Assembly (NCBI GenBank): GCA_036674765.1
Contig: JARVKI010000010.1
Coordinates: 615,014 to 679,013, forward strand
Direction of reading: 5' to 3'
Length of the DNA: 64,000 nt
DNA from: Seiridium cupressi
Lineage: Eukaryota; Ascomycota; Sordariomycetes; Amphisphaeriales; Sporocadaceae
In this document: in pieces, positions 12,776 to 23,796 of the stretch
How positions within the stretch are numbered: position 1 is the stretch's first letter
Layout of the letters: each line of letters begins with the position of its first letter
Position numbers and translations under genes: made by a program
The notes under the pieces: model-generated
What the model was told of the DNA's origin: nothing
The model's input: the letters and a program-made list of their open reading frames with translations, nothing else
Database searches by the model: none

Positions 12776-15598
12776 ATGAGTCAAGAGTATTTCTCACCAA
12801 AGGGCAAAGCCCCCAGCCGACGCGACGACGACAGCGAGACGAACGATCATGACGCCACAGACTCGCCCAGCTCCGGCGGAAGACCGGGCTACATGCAGGT
12901 CGGAAGTGGCTCGACATCATATCACGCCGCAAGATTGCAGTCGCTTTTAGAGAATGATTCGGGCTATGGTGGCAGCATAGCAGATGGCGACTTCAGTGCT
13001 GGCAAACTTCCCATGGGCTCTCCACGATTAGATCCGAGCTTGGGGGACAACCCCATCCTCGCAGCTTCAGTACACAACGATGCCGATCGCAGAAACCAGG
13101 ACGCTACGCTGCATCAGCTATGGTACAATCAACAACGCCTCAAGCTCGGTCGATCCATAAACAAAGTCGTCGAGCTGCTCAAAAGCTTACAGGAATTAAA
13201 TGTTACATGGCCTGCTCACTATCCATCCGTCCAGAGAGCCGAAGATGCTTCCCCGGAACGAGAAAGAGAACGACCATCTTCCTCTCAGAGACCGACCTTC
13301 CACCAGACGCACTCGATGGCCGGCGAGCCGTCCAGTTCCCGCCATCCCAATCTGCGGCGATCTATGACGAGCTTCAACGAATACGGCAGCGGTGAATCCA
13401 GTAAGGATGCCGAAACGAAAAGTGTTACCGAGCCTCGACTCGTATCACCTCAAATCGCTCAGGAGTTCTCCATCCTCAAGCTTGACCTCAAATTGGGCGC
13501 GCTGCATCAAGCGGAGCTGGTTCATTCTCTGGAGAAAGGCTCTATTGCTTCTTTGCTTGATGGGAAGATCAGCTCAAGCATTAAGCACCTGCAGTCGCTG
13601 AGGGAAAGGATAGACGACACGTCAAGCAAGGTTTTGATCACTGGAGATCTCAATGCTGGAAAGTCAACTTTCTGCAATGCATTGCTACGCCGAAAAGTGC
13701 TCCCGGAGGACCAGCAACCCTGCACAAGCATCTTCTGCGAAGTCCTGGATGCAGCAAGAGAAAATGGCGGAGTCGAGGAGGTTCATGCAGTTCACAAGGA
13801 CGCCACCTACAACCGCCACGACGAGACAACCTACGACGTCTTCTCTCTACAGGAACTCGAGAATATCGTGGTTGATAACACGAACTACATGCAGTGCAAG
13901 GTCTACGTGCGCGATGTTCGCACTATCGACGAATCCCTGCTTACCAACGGTGTGGTGGACATCGCTCTGATCGACGCACCCGGCCTAAACTCCGATACGA
14001 CGAAAACCACGGCGGTTTTCGCACGTCAAGAAGAGATCGATGTTGTTGTGTTCGTCGTCTCCGCGGCGAACCATTTCACCATGACTGCCAAAGAGTTCAT
14101 CTGGGCGGCCGCTGCCGAAAAGGCCTATCTTTTCATTGTTGTGAACGGTTTCGACACCATCAAGGCTAAGGAGAGATGTGAAAAGATGATCCTGGATCAA
14201 GTTCACGGTCTCAGCCCACGAACCTTCAAGGAGTCTTCCGAACTGGTACATTTCGTCTCAAGCAATGCCGTACCTACAGCCCCACCGCCAGGTGGTCCTG
14301 ATGGAGGTGGTAGCGGAAGTTCAAGTGGTGGCGGTGGCGATGACGACCCGAGCAACGATCCCAAGGGCAAAGGCAAGGATAAAGAGAAGATCCAGGACTT
14401 TGAAAAACTCGAACAGTCCCTACGCAGGTTCGTTTTGGAGAAGCGCGCAAGATCCAAGCTCGCTCCTGCCAAGACATATCTTACGAATATTCTCAACGAT
14501 GTTAATGTCCTTGCTACGGTCAACTCTGAAGTCGCCCAGTCTGAGCTAGACCGGGTATTACATGATCTCCGGGAGATTGAGCCCTTGCTCGATGCGTCGA
14601 GGAAAGCGAAGCTAGAAGTCAGCGAAGAGATTGACCACACCATTGAAGAGACTTGCAAGGACATCTATGACCATACAAGGGATACTCTGAACAGAGCAAT
14701 TGTCAATGCCGGCGAAAACACCCAAGGGGTGCCTTACTCTGGCATCTTCAATGCTTTTCAATACGCTGAGGATCTCAAAGAGGCTATGCTTGCAGAGATT
14801 CAGGAGTCGGTGACAGTTTGCGAAGAACACGCAAGGACAAAGACCGTCGGTGGCGTCAATGCAATTAAGCAACTAGGTCTACTCTATGTTGGTGATGAGT
14901 ATGAGGATCTTAGCTTCCGCTCCGATGTCATGTTCCGAAGACGACGCGACGTTCTTGCGAAGCAGATTGAGATACCAACTGAATTTTTGGACTTTGTTGA
15001 TTGGTCAACGCTGGTCCAGCGCCAAGAGAAAGTTGCTGGCACAGGTATGGCACTGACGGTTGCTACCGCGCTCGGAAGTCGCATGATCGGCGGTTATGGT
15101 TGGCTTGATCATACAATGAGTGCAGCGAGAGTCCTCGGCAACGACAATCTACGCCGGCTAATTGTTCCTGGCCTCATCGTAGCTGGTAGGTGAACCTTTC
15201 TAAAAACAACATTATCCAGACACTAACTTCCTACAGTTCTCGGTGCTGCCGCGTATGTTCTACAGCAAATTCCCCAATCACTTCCTCATCGACTGTCAAA
15301 CAAGATCTCCACACAGCTCGAGGCTATCGACTACATTCATGCAAACAGTGCCCGCATTTCCAGCTCTGTTCGTAAGGTTCTACGTTATCCTGCTGATAAC
15401 CTTCGTGTTGGTTTGCAGCGCTCCGTAGAACAGCTTGGCGCCCGTCGGGATGAAACCCTGAAGACCAGAGGTGAAAGCGAGGTTGCTCTCAAGTACTTTG
15501 GTAACCTCGTTCGGGAGAGTGCTGCACAGCGCCGAATGGTGGAAGAGGTTGATCTCGAAGCACATCCTCAGGGTACTCCCGGCGTGACAATTTCCTAA
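12776..15598 (+). CDS. fzo1: Mitofusin Fzo1, mitochondrial outer-membrane fusion GTPase
   Basis: Dynamin-superfamily GTPase that tethers and fuses mitochondrial outer membranes. Two exons, 12776-15185 and 15237-15598, with a 51 bp intron, give 923 residues from MSQEYFSPKG. The N-terminal third is Ser-rich and disordered and includes a long heptad-containing segment (KLGRSINKVVELLKSLQEL). The GTPase domain has the P-loop GDLNAGKST at about residue 290, the switch-I QPCTS, DAPG at about 400 and a degenerate NGFD for NKxD. A Gly/Ser-rich insert follows (about 500-530), then helical regions, the hydrophobic pair spanning the splice (LIVPGLIVAVLGAAAYVL) and a C-terminal coiled coil. I chose this ATG because it begins the family-like N-terminus; starts at 12560 or 12605 would add up to 72 residues. 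Confidence 0.92.
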
Positions 15599-16191
15599 GC
15601 TCTTTTGTCCTTTGTAGGTAGCATATGAACGGCGTTATGGATGGACACCCCTAGGTTTTGACATACCACTTTGTTCTTGCCAAGCAAAATCAACTCTTTC
15701 CTTCGTCCTTTCGCTCAAGACATCAGGAAGCGGAACAATCAAAAGCAACATAGAAGAGGCACGCTTTTTGAAGATTGGATGTTGAGATGGTTTCTAAGAG
15801 ACACCCTCTGCTCACCTTGAGTTCCTGTACACTGATTTCATGTACCTATTTAACCTGATGATGAATACCATGTTTTAATGACACGAAGATAAATCTTGGG
15901 ATCAATATGATTGCGTGCTCCTGAAAACAATCCCAACGCCAAATTGCGAAATGATAGTTGATGTAAACACGGGCTAACTATGTGTCTAAGCGGTTTCGAT
16001 GGCGAAACCCGAAAAGTCCTATACTATTGAGCATAAAAGTGATCTACAGGAGGTATCGTTGCCTGTCTCTGTGCAAATCCTACATAGGTTTAGGATAACC
16101 AGATAGCCTTGACGGTCTTCCTGCATCTTGGGTCTTTTTCCCAAAGCCATGCCACATGGAACCATCGCGGTTGACCTTTTCTAGTTTAAAT
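15599..16191. other. Convergent intergenic region fzo1 / mucin-like gene
   Basis: 592 bp between two convergent 3' ends. It holds only presumed 3' UTR sequence; no open frame or repeat of note. Confidence 0.4.
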
Positions 16192-17712
16192 TCAATAGGT
16201 CGCTTCACGAATTGGAGAGCTTCTGGGCTCTTCGTCACATCTCTGCGGCGTGCTCGACACGACAGTAGGCAGAGCGCTGACGGAACCTGAAGCGGCTGAC
16301 CGCGTCGTGCTATGCAAGGTCGAAGTCGAGATGAAGGTAGCGTTTCGTGTAGTTGATACAGTACTGAAGGAGATGCTCGTTGAGTTGCTGGCTGCCGTAG
16401 TGGGTGTGCTTGTTGTTGAGTTGATCGCTGAGATGGTCGGCAAGATTGTGGCTGGGCCTGTTGAGTTTGTGGTTGCGAAAGTAGTAGTCCAAGTCAGTGT
16501 GGATCTTAGCGTTGCAAAGGAGGTGGTTAAGGAGATGGTTGTTGAGGTTGTCGACGGGCTCGTCAAGTTTGTCGTTGCGGGAATAGTCGAGAATAATGTG
16601 GTGTTCTGCACAATAGGAGAAACTGCGAAGCTGGTAGTCTCTGATGTAGTCGGCGGTGTAGTTAATGCAGTTGACGAGGAGTTTGATAGCCCAGTTGAAG
16701 AGATGGTTGGTGAAATCGATAATGCAGATGACGAGATCGTTATCGTAGTGACAACAGCAGTAGTTGAAATAGTCGTCAAAGTGGCGGATAAAGTAGTTGT
16801 TAAGGCAATAGATGAAGAGTTTAGCGACGGGATAGACGTGGTGATATTCAGAGTAGAAGTTCCAGTTGATGACGTGGTAGGCGAAGTAGTGAGTGACGTA
16901 GTAGGCGAAGTACTGAGTGACGTGGTGGACGTAGTGGTGAGCGGCGTGGTTGATGAAGTAGTGAGCGTTGTGGTAGACAAATTGGTGGATGAGGTGGTAA
17001 GCGACAAGAAAGTAATGAGCGACGTGGAGGCTGAAGTAGTGAGCGTTGTGGTGGATGAATTAGTGGACAAAATGGCGGACGAGGTGGTGAGCGACAAGGC
17101 AGATGAAGTACTGAGCGGCGTGGTCGATGAAGTGGTACTGAGAGTTGAACTTCCAGTTGACGAGGTGCTCGTGGTCAATGTGGACGTAGCACTGCTAGAT
17201 GTGCTTGTGGACGAGGAAGCACAACCCGATGTCTGAGATGCGGTGAGGGTAAGGCTTTGACATTGAAAGTCAGGGCGAATAGCCTCAGCGATAGCAACGA
17301 GGCCGTTGCAATAGTTGAAAACATTGACAAGGGCATTGTCGCGAGCTACGCAGCCAAGGACATCGTTCGCGTCAACGGTGCAACTGACCGCGAGCTGGTC
17401 GAATTGCTCCATGGACTGCTGGCTATCAAAGAATAGGAAGCCAAAGTTCGAGCTCGAATCTAGATTGGCGATACGAGTGTTCGTGTAGTCGAGCATGACG
17501 CCCGTATCGGCGTCGATGCCGAAAACTGTAGCAAGCGTGTCATCGTCAGTGAACTCGGTCAAGTAGGAGTCGGACCCTGCGTCGGAAGCGTGGACGAAGT
17601 CGAGCTGTTGGCCGCTGGCTGTGCTGCCCTGGAGAGTAAAGCAGTCCGACGTTGCAGCACGGACAGTCACTGCTGCGGCGGAGGCCAGAACGGTATTGCG
17701 AATTGAAAACAT
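16192..17712 (-). CDS. Secreted mucin-like Ser/Thr-rich cell-surface protein
   Basis: One exon of 506 residues starting at MFSIRNTVLASAAAVTVRAA, a signal peptide with probable cleavage after an Ala near residue 19. Residues about 20-160 form a Cys-containing globular part (CFTLQGS, SCTVDANDVLGCVARD, NYCNGLVAIAEAIRPDFQC), similar in style to other fungal secreted proteins with a variable Ser/Thr stalk. The next 320 residues are almost entirely Ser and Thr with Leu/Ile/Pro spacers, in imperfect TTSPTTSL-like repeats, and so probably heavily O-mannosylated. No hydrophobic GPI-attachment tail is seen at the C-terminus. A wall-retained or shed mucin is inferred; the family is not identified. The repeats produce a long antisense open frame that is not a gene. 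Confidence 0.7.
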   Translation of the reverse strand: MFSIRNTVLASAAAVTVRAATSDCFTLQGSTASGQQLDFVHASDAGSDSYLTEFTDDDTLATVFGIDADTGVMLDYTNTRIANLDSSSNFGFLFFDSQQSMEQFDQLAVSCTVDANDVLGCVARDNALVNVFNYCNGLVAIAEAIRPDFQCQSLTLTASQTSGCASSSTSTSSSATSTLTTSTSSTGSSTLSTTSSTTPLSTSSALSLTTSSAILSTNSSTTTLTTSASTSLITFLSLTTSSTNLSTTTLTTSSTTPLTTTSTTSLSTSPTTSLTTSPTTSSTGTSTLNITTSIPSLNSSSIALTTTLSATLTTISTTAVVTTITISSSALSISPTISSTGLSNSSSTALTTPPTTSETTSFAVSPIVQNTTLFSTIPATTNLTSPSTTSTTISLTTSFATLRSTLTWTTTFATTNSTGPATILPTISAINSTTSTPTTAASNSTSISFSTVSTTRNATFISTSTLHSTTRSAASGSVSALPTVVSSTPQRCDEEPRSSPIREATY

Positions 17713-18773
17713 GGCAGGCGAAGTAGGCGAACGAGCGATGGAGAGAAAGGAAGGCCTCAACGACACTTGATAATGAGCGACTATCACAACAGCTTGGAGA
17801 AAAGGTCCATCCCGAATTACCAACAACAATATATTCTATAAATGGTTCATCCAAAGAAATGAGATGGCGCTTCTGCCGTCTCGTCGTATACTCGACTGAG
17901 ACAACCACCTCGAATAAGGATGATGCCTATACATAAGCCTATAATTGTCCGATGCATGGCTGCAGTCTGGCCAAGTTCTCAGCCTTAGCGTGTGATCGGC
18001 TGCAAGAAAAAGCAACAGTGACAGCAGCCAGCGCGCCAATTGTGGGTGGCTGTTTCTTTTCTTAATCTGCCAACGCGTTGACTAGACCTGCAAATTTCCA
18101 CAATAAACACCGTTCAGATGTAGAATGTAAGGGTTCGAGAGTACGTATTGAACTCGAAGAACTGCAAGCTCAAGTGGTGAGGAGATCTCGCCAAGTGCTG
18201 ATTGCTCGGCCAGAATTGGCACTGAGCGAATATAACATTAGCCGTGGTTCAATTTGGTCATACGTTTTGGTAGTCTCAGTGGACTCAGTCTTTTTGAATG
18301 TCTAGCGTTAGCTTGTATTTTTGGCGTGTTCTTTGGTCCCGCGTTTCAAGTGTTCCCAGACAAAAGGTAATTGTGCTTATAGAAAAGCAAACAAATTGAC
18401 GTACGAGTTATGGGCTGATTTTAACCAGTCTATTGGTCATTATCGCGGAGATAAGGACGAGGCATTCACAGAGGAAGAAAGGCAGTGTACCGGAAAATGA
18501 AGTGAACCCTTGGACAGCATTGATTCTTCTACCAAAGAAGAATAGGATACAAAGCAGGACGGTGAGAATCCGAATGTCACGGGGGCTCTCACCATCTTGC
18601 GTCCTAACATCTTGGGTCTAGCTACATTCCGTTTTGGCATTCATTGAAAGACGCACAAAACTATCATTGAGGAGTTTGTCAGGTGACAACCACCCCAAAA
18701 ATGTCCTAGAGCATGCCAGTCGCGTCTCCCTATAGCTGAAACCCTTCAAATCAGATCGCACCGAAACATAACC
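17713..18773. other. Gene-free 1 kb between two minus-strand genes
   Basis: Promoter of the mucin-like gene plus the 3' region of the tail-anchored protein gene. Small open frames are present but none looks coding. Confidence 0.4.
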
Positions 18774-19551
18774 TCAGTTGGTTGCCTTGGTCTTGCGAAG
18801 AACCATGATGGCCACGGTGAACACCATGGAGAGCAGGAAGAACATGACGAGGAGGGCGATACCAATGCACTCAGACTTCAGCAGCAGCTTAAGAACCCAG
18901 AAGTCAGTAAATTTGTTCTCAGAGGCAATGAGAAATATAGAACAATGAACTAACCTTGTTGATACGCTTGATCTCAGCCTTCAGAATCTTGATCTCACCC
19001 TTCGAGATCTCGTCGCCCTTCTTGAGCTTCTCAACAGACTCGTGAATTGCCGTGTTGAACAAACGGTTCTTGGAAGACTCTGTGCATAGGTCTTCGAGGA
19101 CGTCCATGCACATCAATTGCAAGACACCGTCGGGCGGAACCATGCCAGGGTGGGGGAAGGGACGAGGACCACCAAAGAAGTGGTCGAAGTGCGGAGCGTG
19201 GCGATGGAAGTGACCGGAACCGGGAGGGAATTGTGCACCGAATCGATGGCCACGGTTGCCAGGCATGGGCGGGACGTCGTTGTTGCCCGAAGCATGGTCA
19301 CCGGCTCCGCCAGGGTCGGCGGCACCAGTAGCAGTGTTGACACCTTCACGATGGTCGGCAGCGGAAGTAGCCTCTACACCTTCGCGGTTGACGGCAGCAG
19401 AGGTAGCGCCGACACTTTCACCAACAGGATGATCGCAATTGCCAGCGGGAGATTGGCCAATCACGGCGTCCGAAGCAGCTAGAATTTTGTCAGATGTGTA
19501 CGCCTCTCTAAGTGCACGGCGGGAGTTTGGCATACCATCTTGTTGAGACAT
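18774..19551 (-). CDS. Small C-terminally membrane-anchored protein with internal repeats and His-rich linker
   Basis: Two exons, 19551-18955 and 18887-18774, with a 67 bp intron, give 236 residues. I do not recognise a family. The N-terminal half is Ala/Gly/Asn-rich with imperfect repeats built on ATSAA..REGV. A His/Phe/Pro linker follows (HFHRHAPHFDHFFGG), then a short conserved-looking segment MCMDVLEDLCTESSKNRLF and a charged helix (KLKKGDEISKGEIKILKAE). The second exon encodes a single hydrophobic span, IALLVMFFLLSMVFTVAIMV, followed by LRKTKATN, so the protein is probably tail-anchored with its bulk in the cytosol. The intron falls just before the membrane segment; without it the protein would lack the anchor. 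Confidence 0.6.
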
Positions 19552-20199
19552 CTGCGTGAATCGAGTCAGAATCCGTCTCTTCGGGGAGAACTATTTCAGT
19601 TGCGACGATACATGAGGAAAAAACCGCCGAAAAAAATATAAATTCATAAGCTGAAAGAAAGCAGGAATCAACTTACTGTGTATTTGTTGATGGATACTAC
19701 TGTCGTCGGAAGATGTGAGTGTGTGAGACTGGAGGTGCGGGTGTTGCTTTGGACCGACGAGGTTGCTTTGGACCGACGAGGTTGGTCCCAATGGTCGTCG
19801 TTTGAAATGATGGGGTGGAGAAAATTATTTCTCGACGACAAATTGAGAAGTGATGGCCTTTTATAACAGAACAGCTTCAGAGTGATCGGCTTAAAAGTTT
19901 TATACAGACTTGGATTGTTCAGGCGTGATTGTTGTCACCCGGCGACAGCTACTGATTGCGCGTTAAACGTGCAATCAGCCTCGGCGCTTTAAAAAATACA
20001 AACGACGAATTGAATAATCACTAATGGCTGGCATTTAACAATAAGACTGGTTGGATCAGTGCTTCAAAGGGGAACGTCGGGCCAACTGGCTTGATAGAGC
20101 GCGTTTGTCAAGACAAGGTCGAATAACGACGAGGCTGGCAAGAACCCGGAGGGTTGTGGTATACATTATTTATTGTTATGATCTTTATCAAGTCATAGA
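19552..20199. other. Promoter region of the tail-anchored protein gene
   Basis: 650 bp without a gene. It contains the 19-nt tandem repeat listed separately and AT-rich leader-like sequence. Confidence 0.4.
19743..19780. repeat. Perfect 19-nt tandem duplication
   Basis: The unit gttgctttggaccgacgag occurs twice head to tail, about 190-230 bp upstream of the tail-anchored gene start. It could be a duplicated factor-binding site or simply slippage. Confidence 0.8.
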
Positions 20200-21921
20200 C
20201 TAAGAATTAGAGTACCGGCCAATGAGGAAGGCAATGCCCTCGGCGCGGTAAGTGTCTGGCTCTACGTACAACAGATCTGATGCATTGGCATCAAAAACCA
20301 GGTTCCTTGGGTCATTGAGCGTGTATACCGGCCACTCGATTTCGGTCACTAGCAAAAGATATCGTGTCAATAAGAGACTCTCTAGCAAGAATAGGCCGAC
20401 CGGGTTCTACTTACACCCAGAGTTGTTGGGTGTCCCATCCACAATGAAGCTTATCCACATCTTCGACATGACATCTGCAGCCTGGATGTAGCTTTCGGGG
20501 ACGCCCTCAAAGGGGTCATTCGCGATAGCGTTGTGGTAACCCTCACCATTGATATTGTAGAACATCCAAGCGACCCCGGCGAAATGGTGACGCCAATTTC
20601 TGGCGCAACACCAGCAGGGAAGATGTTGAAGTGGTAGCTATAGCTCGTGATATTGTTCTTCGCCCATGATTGTTACATGTAGCGTCGAGGCGCATGCTGT
20701 CGAATGTCACCAACAAGGGCAGACGTGCGTTTCCATTGCTGCCCATATTCAGAGTCCGAGGCTGGGCGGCCCTTGAGGGTCGGTGGGATGCCGATCTCAG
20801 GAATATCAGGATAAACAGCCGCGAGGATTGGTAGAGACTCATCGTCGTAACCCTGGCTGCCGTAGTATGTTAGAAAATCCTCCGCGGTATTGAGGCCCTT
20901 GACACCCCACATAGTACCTTCGTCGTGGTTTCGTCCCTGGAGGACAGGCACTTTCACAAATTGACCTGCTTCCAGTTGATTGTACCCACTGTCCTGTACG
21001 AAATCCCCATCTGTCACTACGGCCCACGTCGCTGCTGAGGTGACAGAGCTATTTAAGACTGGAGAGAGGATATCGATCGGTACCTGCCGCAGACAGGCAA
21101 GTGAGTCAGTAGTTGAGCTGCAATTAAGCGCCGCAGTGATGTTATCATAGTAAGATCCCACGATGACGCGTTCGTGACGAGCGTAGCGACAGGTGAGCCG
21201 GATTCTAAGATAGCAGCACGAAAGAGTCCATCGTCCCGGCCTCCGTACGCCAGGAGTTGCCATCCAATGCTCGAAGCTCCAGCACTCTCTCCCCACACAG
21301 TCACTTTGGATGGATCTCCTCCAAATGCTGCAATATTCTCCTGGATCCAGTGGAGCGCTAGCCGCTGGTCCTTGATACCTAGATTGGAAACGCCACTGTC
21401 CTGAACGACAGTGCCCCAGATGAAGCCAAATGCTTGCAAGCGATAGTTTATGCTCACGCCAATGAATGGCTTGCCTAGCTTGACGCTTTGGTCGACGATG
21501 AAGGACATATTGTAGCGCGGGTCTGCGCTGCCTCCCATGGTACTGCCGCCTCCATGAATCCACACGCCTACGGGCAAATCTGCGGTCTCGTTGATGCCGC
21601 TTGGTTGAATTACGTTCAAGGTCAAACAGTCCTCCGAGATGATGTTGCCCAAGATCCACGTATCACCTCCATAGCCGTAGCATTCGGGCGAGTAGGCCGT
21701 CGCGTTCAGAGGCTCATCCCAGCTGCTGTTAAGGGACGCAGGGTTGTTGAAGCGCAATTCGCCCACGGGCGGTTGAGCAAATGGTATACCCAAGAAATAA
21801 TCCTGGTTGTAGGTCTTCTGGTATAAGCCAGAATAGGAACCGTTCTTTACTTGCACTGTGGGCTGGCTAGCCGAGAAAGCAATCCCAGCGGATGCTATCA
21901 GCAGGAAGCTACAGCCAACAT
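20200..21921 (-). pseudogene. Secreted type-B carboxylesterase/lipase, broken by frameshifts and a stop
   Basis: Fungal carboxylesterase (alpha/beta-hydrolase, COesterase) fold is clear: YFLGIPFAQPPVGELRF, SEDCLTLNV, the oxyanion IHGGGS, the nucleophile elbow VWGESAGASSIGWQ and LESGSP. Reading it needs changes of frame at about 21908 (inside the signal peptide that begins with the ATG at 21921), about 21154 and about 20585. There is also an in-frame TAA at 20675-20673. A normal last intron (20414-20349) and last exon (ending GRYSNS) remain. No short GT-AG intron explains the shifts. Neighbouring genes read cleanly, so general assembly error is less likely. The active-site Ser survives, but no full-length enzyme can be produced as written. 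Confidence 0.8.
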
Positions 21922-23796
21922 TTTCGAAATAGTCAGTCAATCAAGTGAAACATAAAATTTGGGTTCCCGGACACTTAATATGGGCACAGATCAAGGGCCA
22001 GACTTGCCTATACAGAAATAGAAATGCCAATGTCATGGTTGACCCCAGATGCATCGGACCATCCATTCAAGCATGCAAGTAGATACTGTATCGATCTCAA
22101 ACGTACCTACTATACCCTAGCCAAGGACAAATGTTCGGCCAATTTAATATAAATATCACCTCATATTATCAGCGAACTTCGCAGCCTTCATTTCATCTAC
22201 AAAGGCTATCCTCGCCCGAGGAAGGTTGCAATCCGTAGTATGATGCGGGGTGGCTGACGGGGAACTTCCTCCACTACCCCGCTAGGTTATAGCAGTACAT
22301 GTAGCAAACGGTCACCATGCCTGGCCTATGAATTAGCAGCGGGAAGGTCGACAAGCTTAAAAAACAAGATTACGGTATGACAGCCTTCGCTATGAACCGA
22401 ACCTATGGATGATCATTGGTCACTAGCCTGACAGTGGTATCCGGGTTCACAGTCCCGAAAATAAATGAGCTGGGCCTTGCGCAGCACGATAAGCGTTACA
22501 CCGCAAGGTACCCCTAGAGTTACATGCCTTATCATTATGTAACAATATCATCTCAGCCGTGACAGTGTTTTACTTAAAACGTCAATGCATTGTTATCTCG
22601 TGTGACTATGCAGCATGTGGGCGCATCCACGTCGGCTGTACAACGTTTTGAGGTCAGTCCGATCCATCGTCCATTCCCAGTATAGCGGATAACAGACGGT
22701 TCCATCCAACCGAATCCGACCTCGTAAGTCCGATTAACACTTGGCTAGAAGACCGGGCACCAAAGGCTCGAATTGTTCCGACGTATTTCCTAGTACAGTC
22801 TCTCTTCTCCCGTTGAACTGATGCTGCTTGCTCGCCTTGTCGCCATTCTACGGGGACTAACAACTTAGAGTGGGACGGATGCATATCAAGTTCAGTTGCT
22901 CGTATACAGTGTCAATTCTGTACCTAATTTAGATACCAGCTTTGAGTCTTCCTTCCCCCGAACGGGCTTCAAAATAATATAGGGTCAAGTCGTGTCACCA
23001 ATTTGATATTTGCCATTTTTCAACTGGAATATAGGAAGCGCGCATCATTCCAAACTCGCAATTCCCAAAGGAAGTTAAGGCCAAGGCCGTGGCTTATCCT
23101 CCTCCAATCTGCAGTTTCACTGAATCTCACATAGGACGTTACGACCCTCCTTTCCTCTGCTGCTGCGAGATGAATTCTTACCCTGCTGGGCAAGACCCCA
23201 AAAAGTTCCCAGACTGAGAACTTCGCATAATCGGACAGCACCAGTACGCCAACTACATGATGCAACATATGACAGGCTATAGGAGACTTCGGCTCCCTTC
23301 TGCTTGTGTGCTCTTCGAACTGATTATTACCGGGACAACAAATTTGCGTTTAGTGGGTCGTTGTTTATTGTGCATGATAAATTTATTGTCAGAGTAGTTG
23401 CTTGCTTCGTGCTATTGATTCAAAGTTCTTCGACCACAGTTTTTACCGCCGCCAATGTACTTAACAAGAATTTGGGACTTAAAACGGGTAATTCAGGAAG
23501 TGAAAAAGATTGCTCAGTAGGAAGAACCAATATACGTGAACACGGTGGTCATGGAATATGTATTCATTACAAGTAGGTATGGCAAAAAGCACGCCTATCC
23601 TTCACAGTGTTGGAATGTCTCCCTTCCTGGTCTTGTGAATTGGGAATATTCTCGGTTTCCGTGAAGCATTAGCACTACAAAGTAAACCCACACCGAATTC
23701 TAGAAAATTGTATCCAACCGGTGAGGCGACTGTACTAGATCTGATCATAATAATGCAGAGAGGGTAGGACATGAAAATTTGATTAGTCATATTACC
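21922..23796. other. Gene-free 1.9 kb
   Basis: Upstream of the esterase pseudogene and downstream of the deacetylase gene. Some AT-rich patches (around 22140, ttaatataaata) could be the old esterase promoter. Open frames are short and unconvincing. Confidence 0.4.

Noticed and set aside
16250..17236. 328-codon plus-strand frame rich in Val, Asp and Glu
   Set aside because: It is the complement of the Ser/Thr repeats of the mucin-like gene, which has a signal peptide on the other strand.
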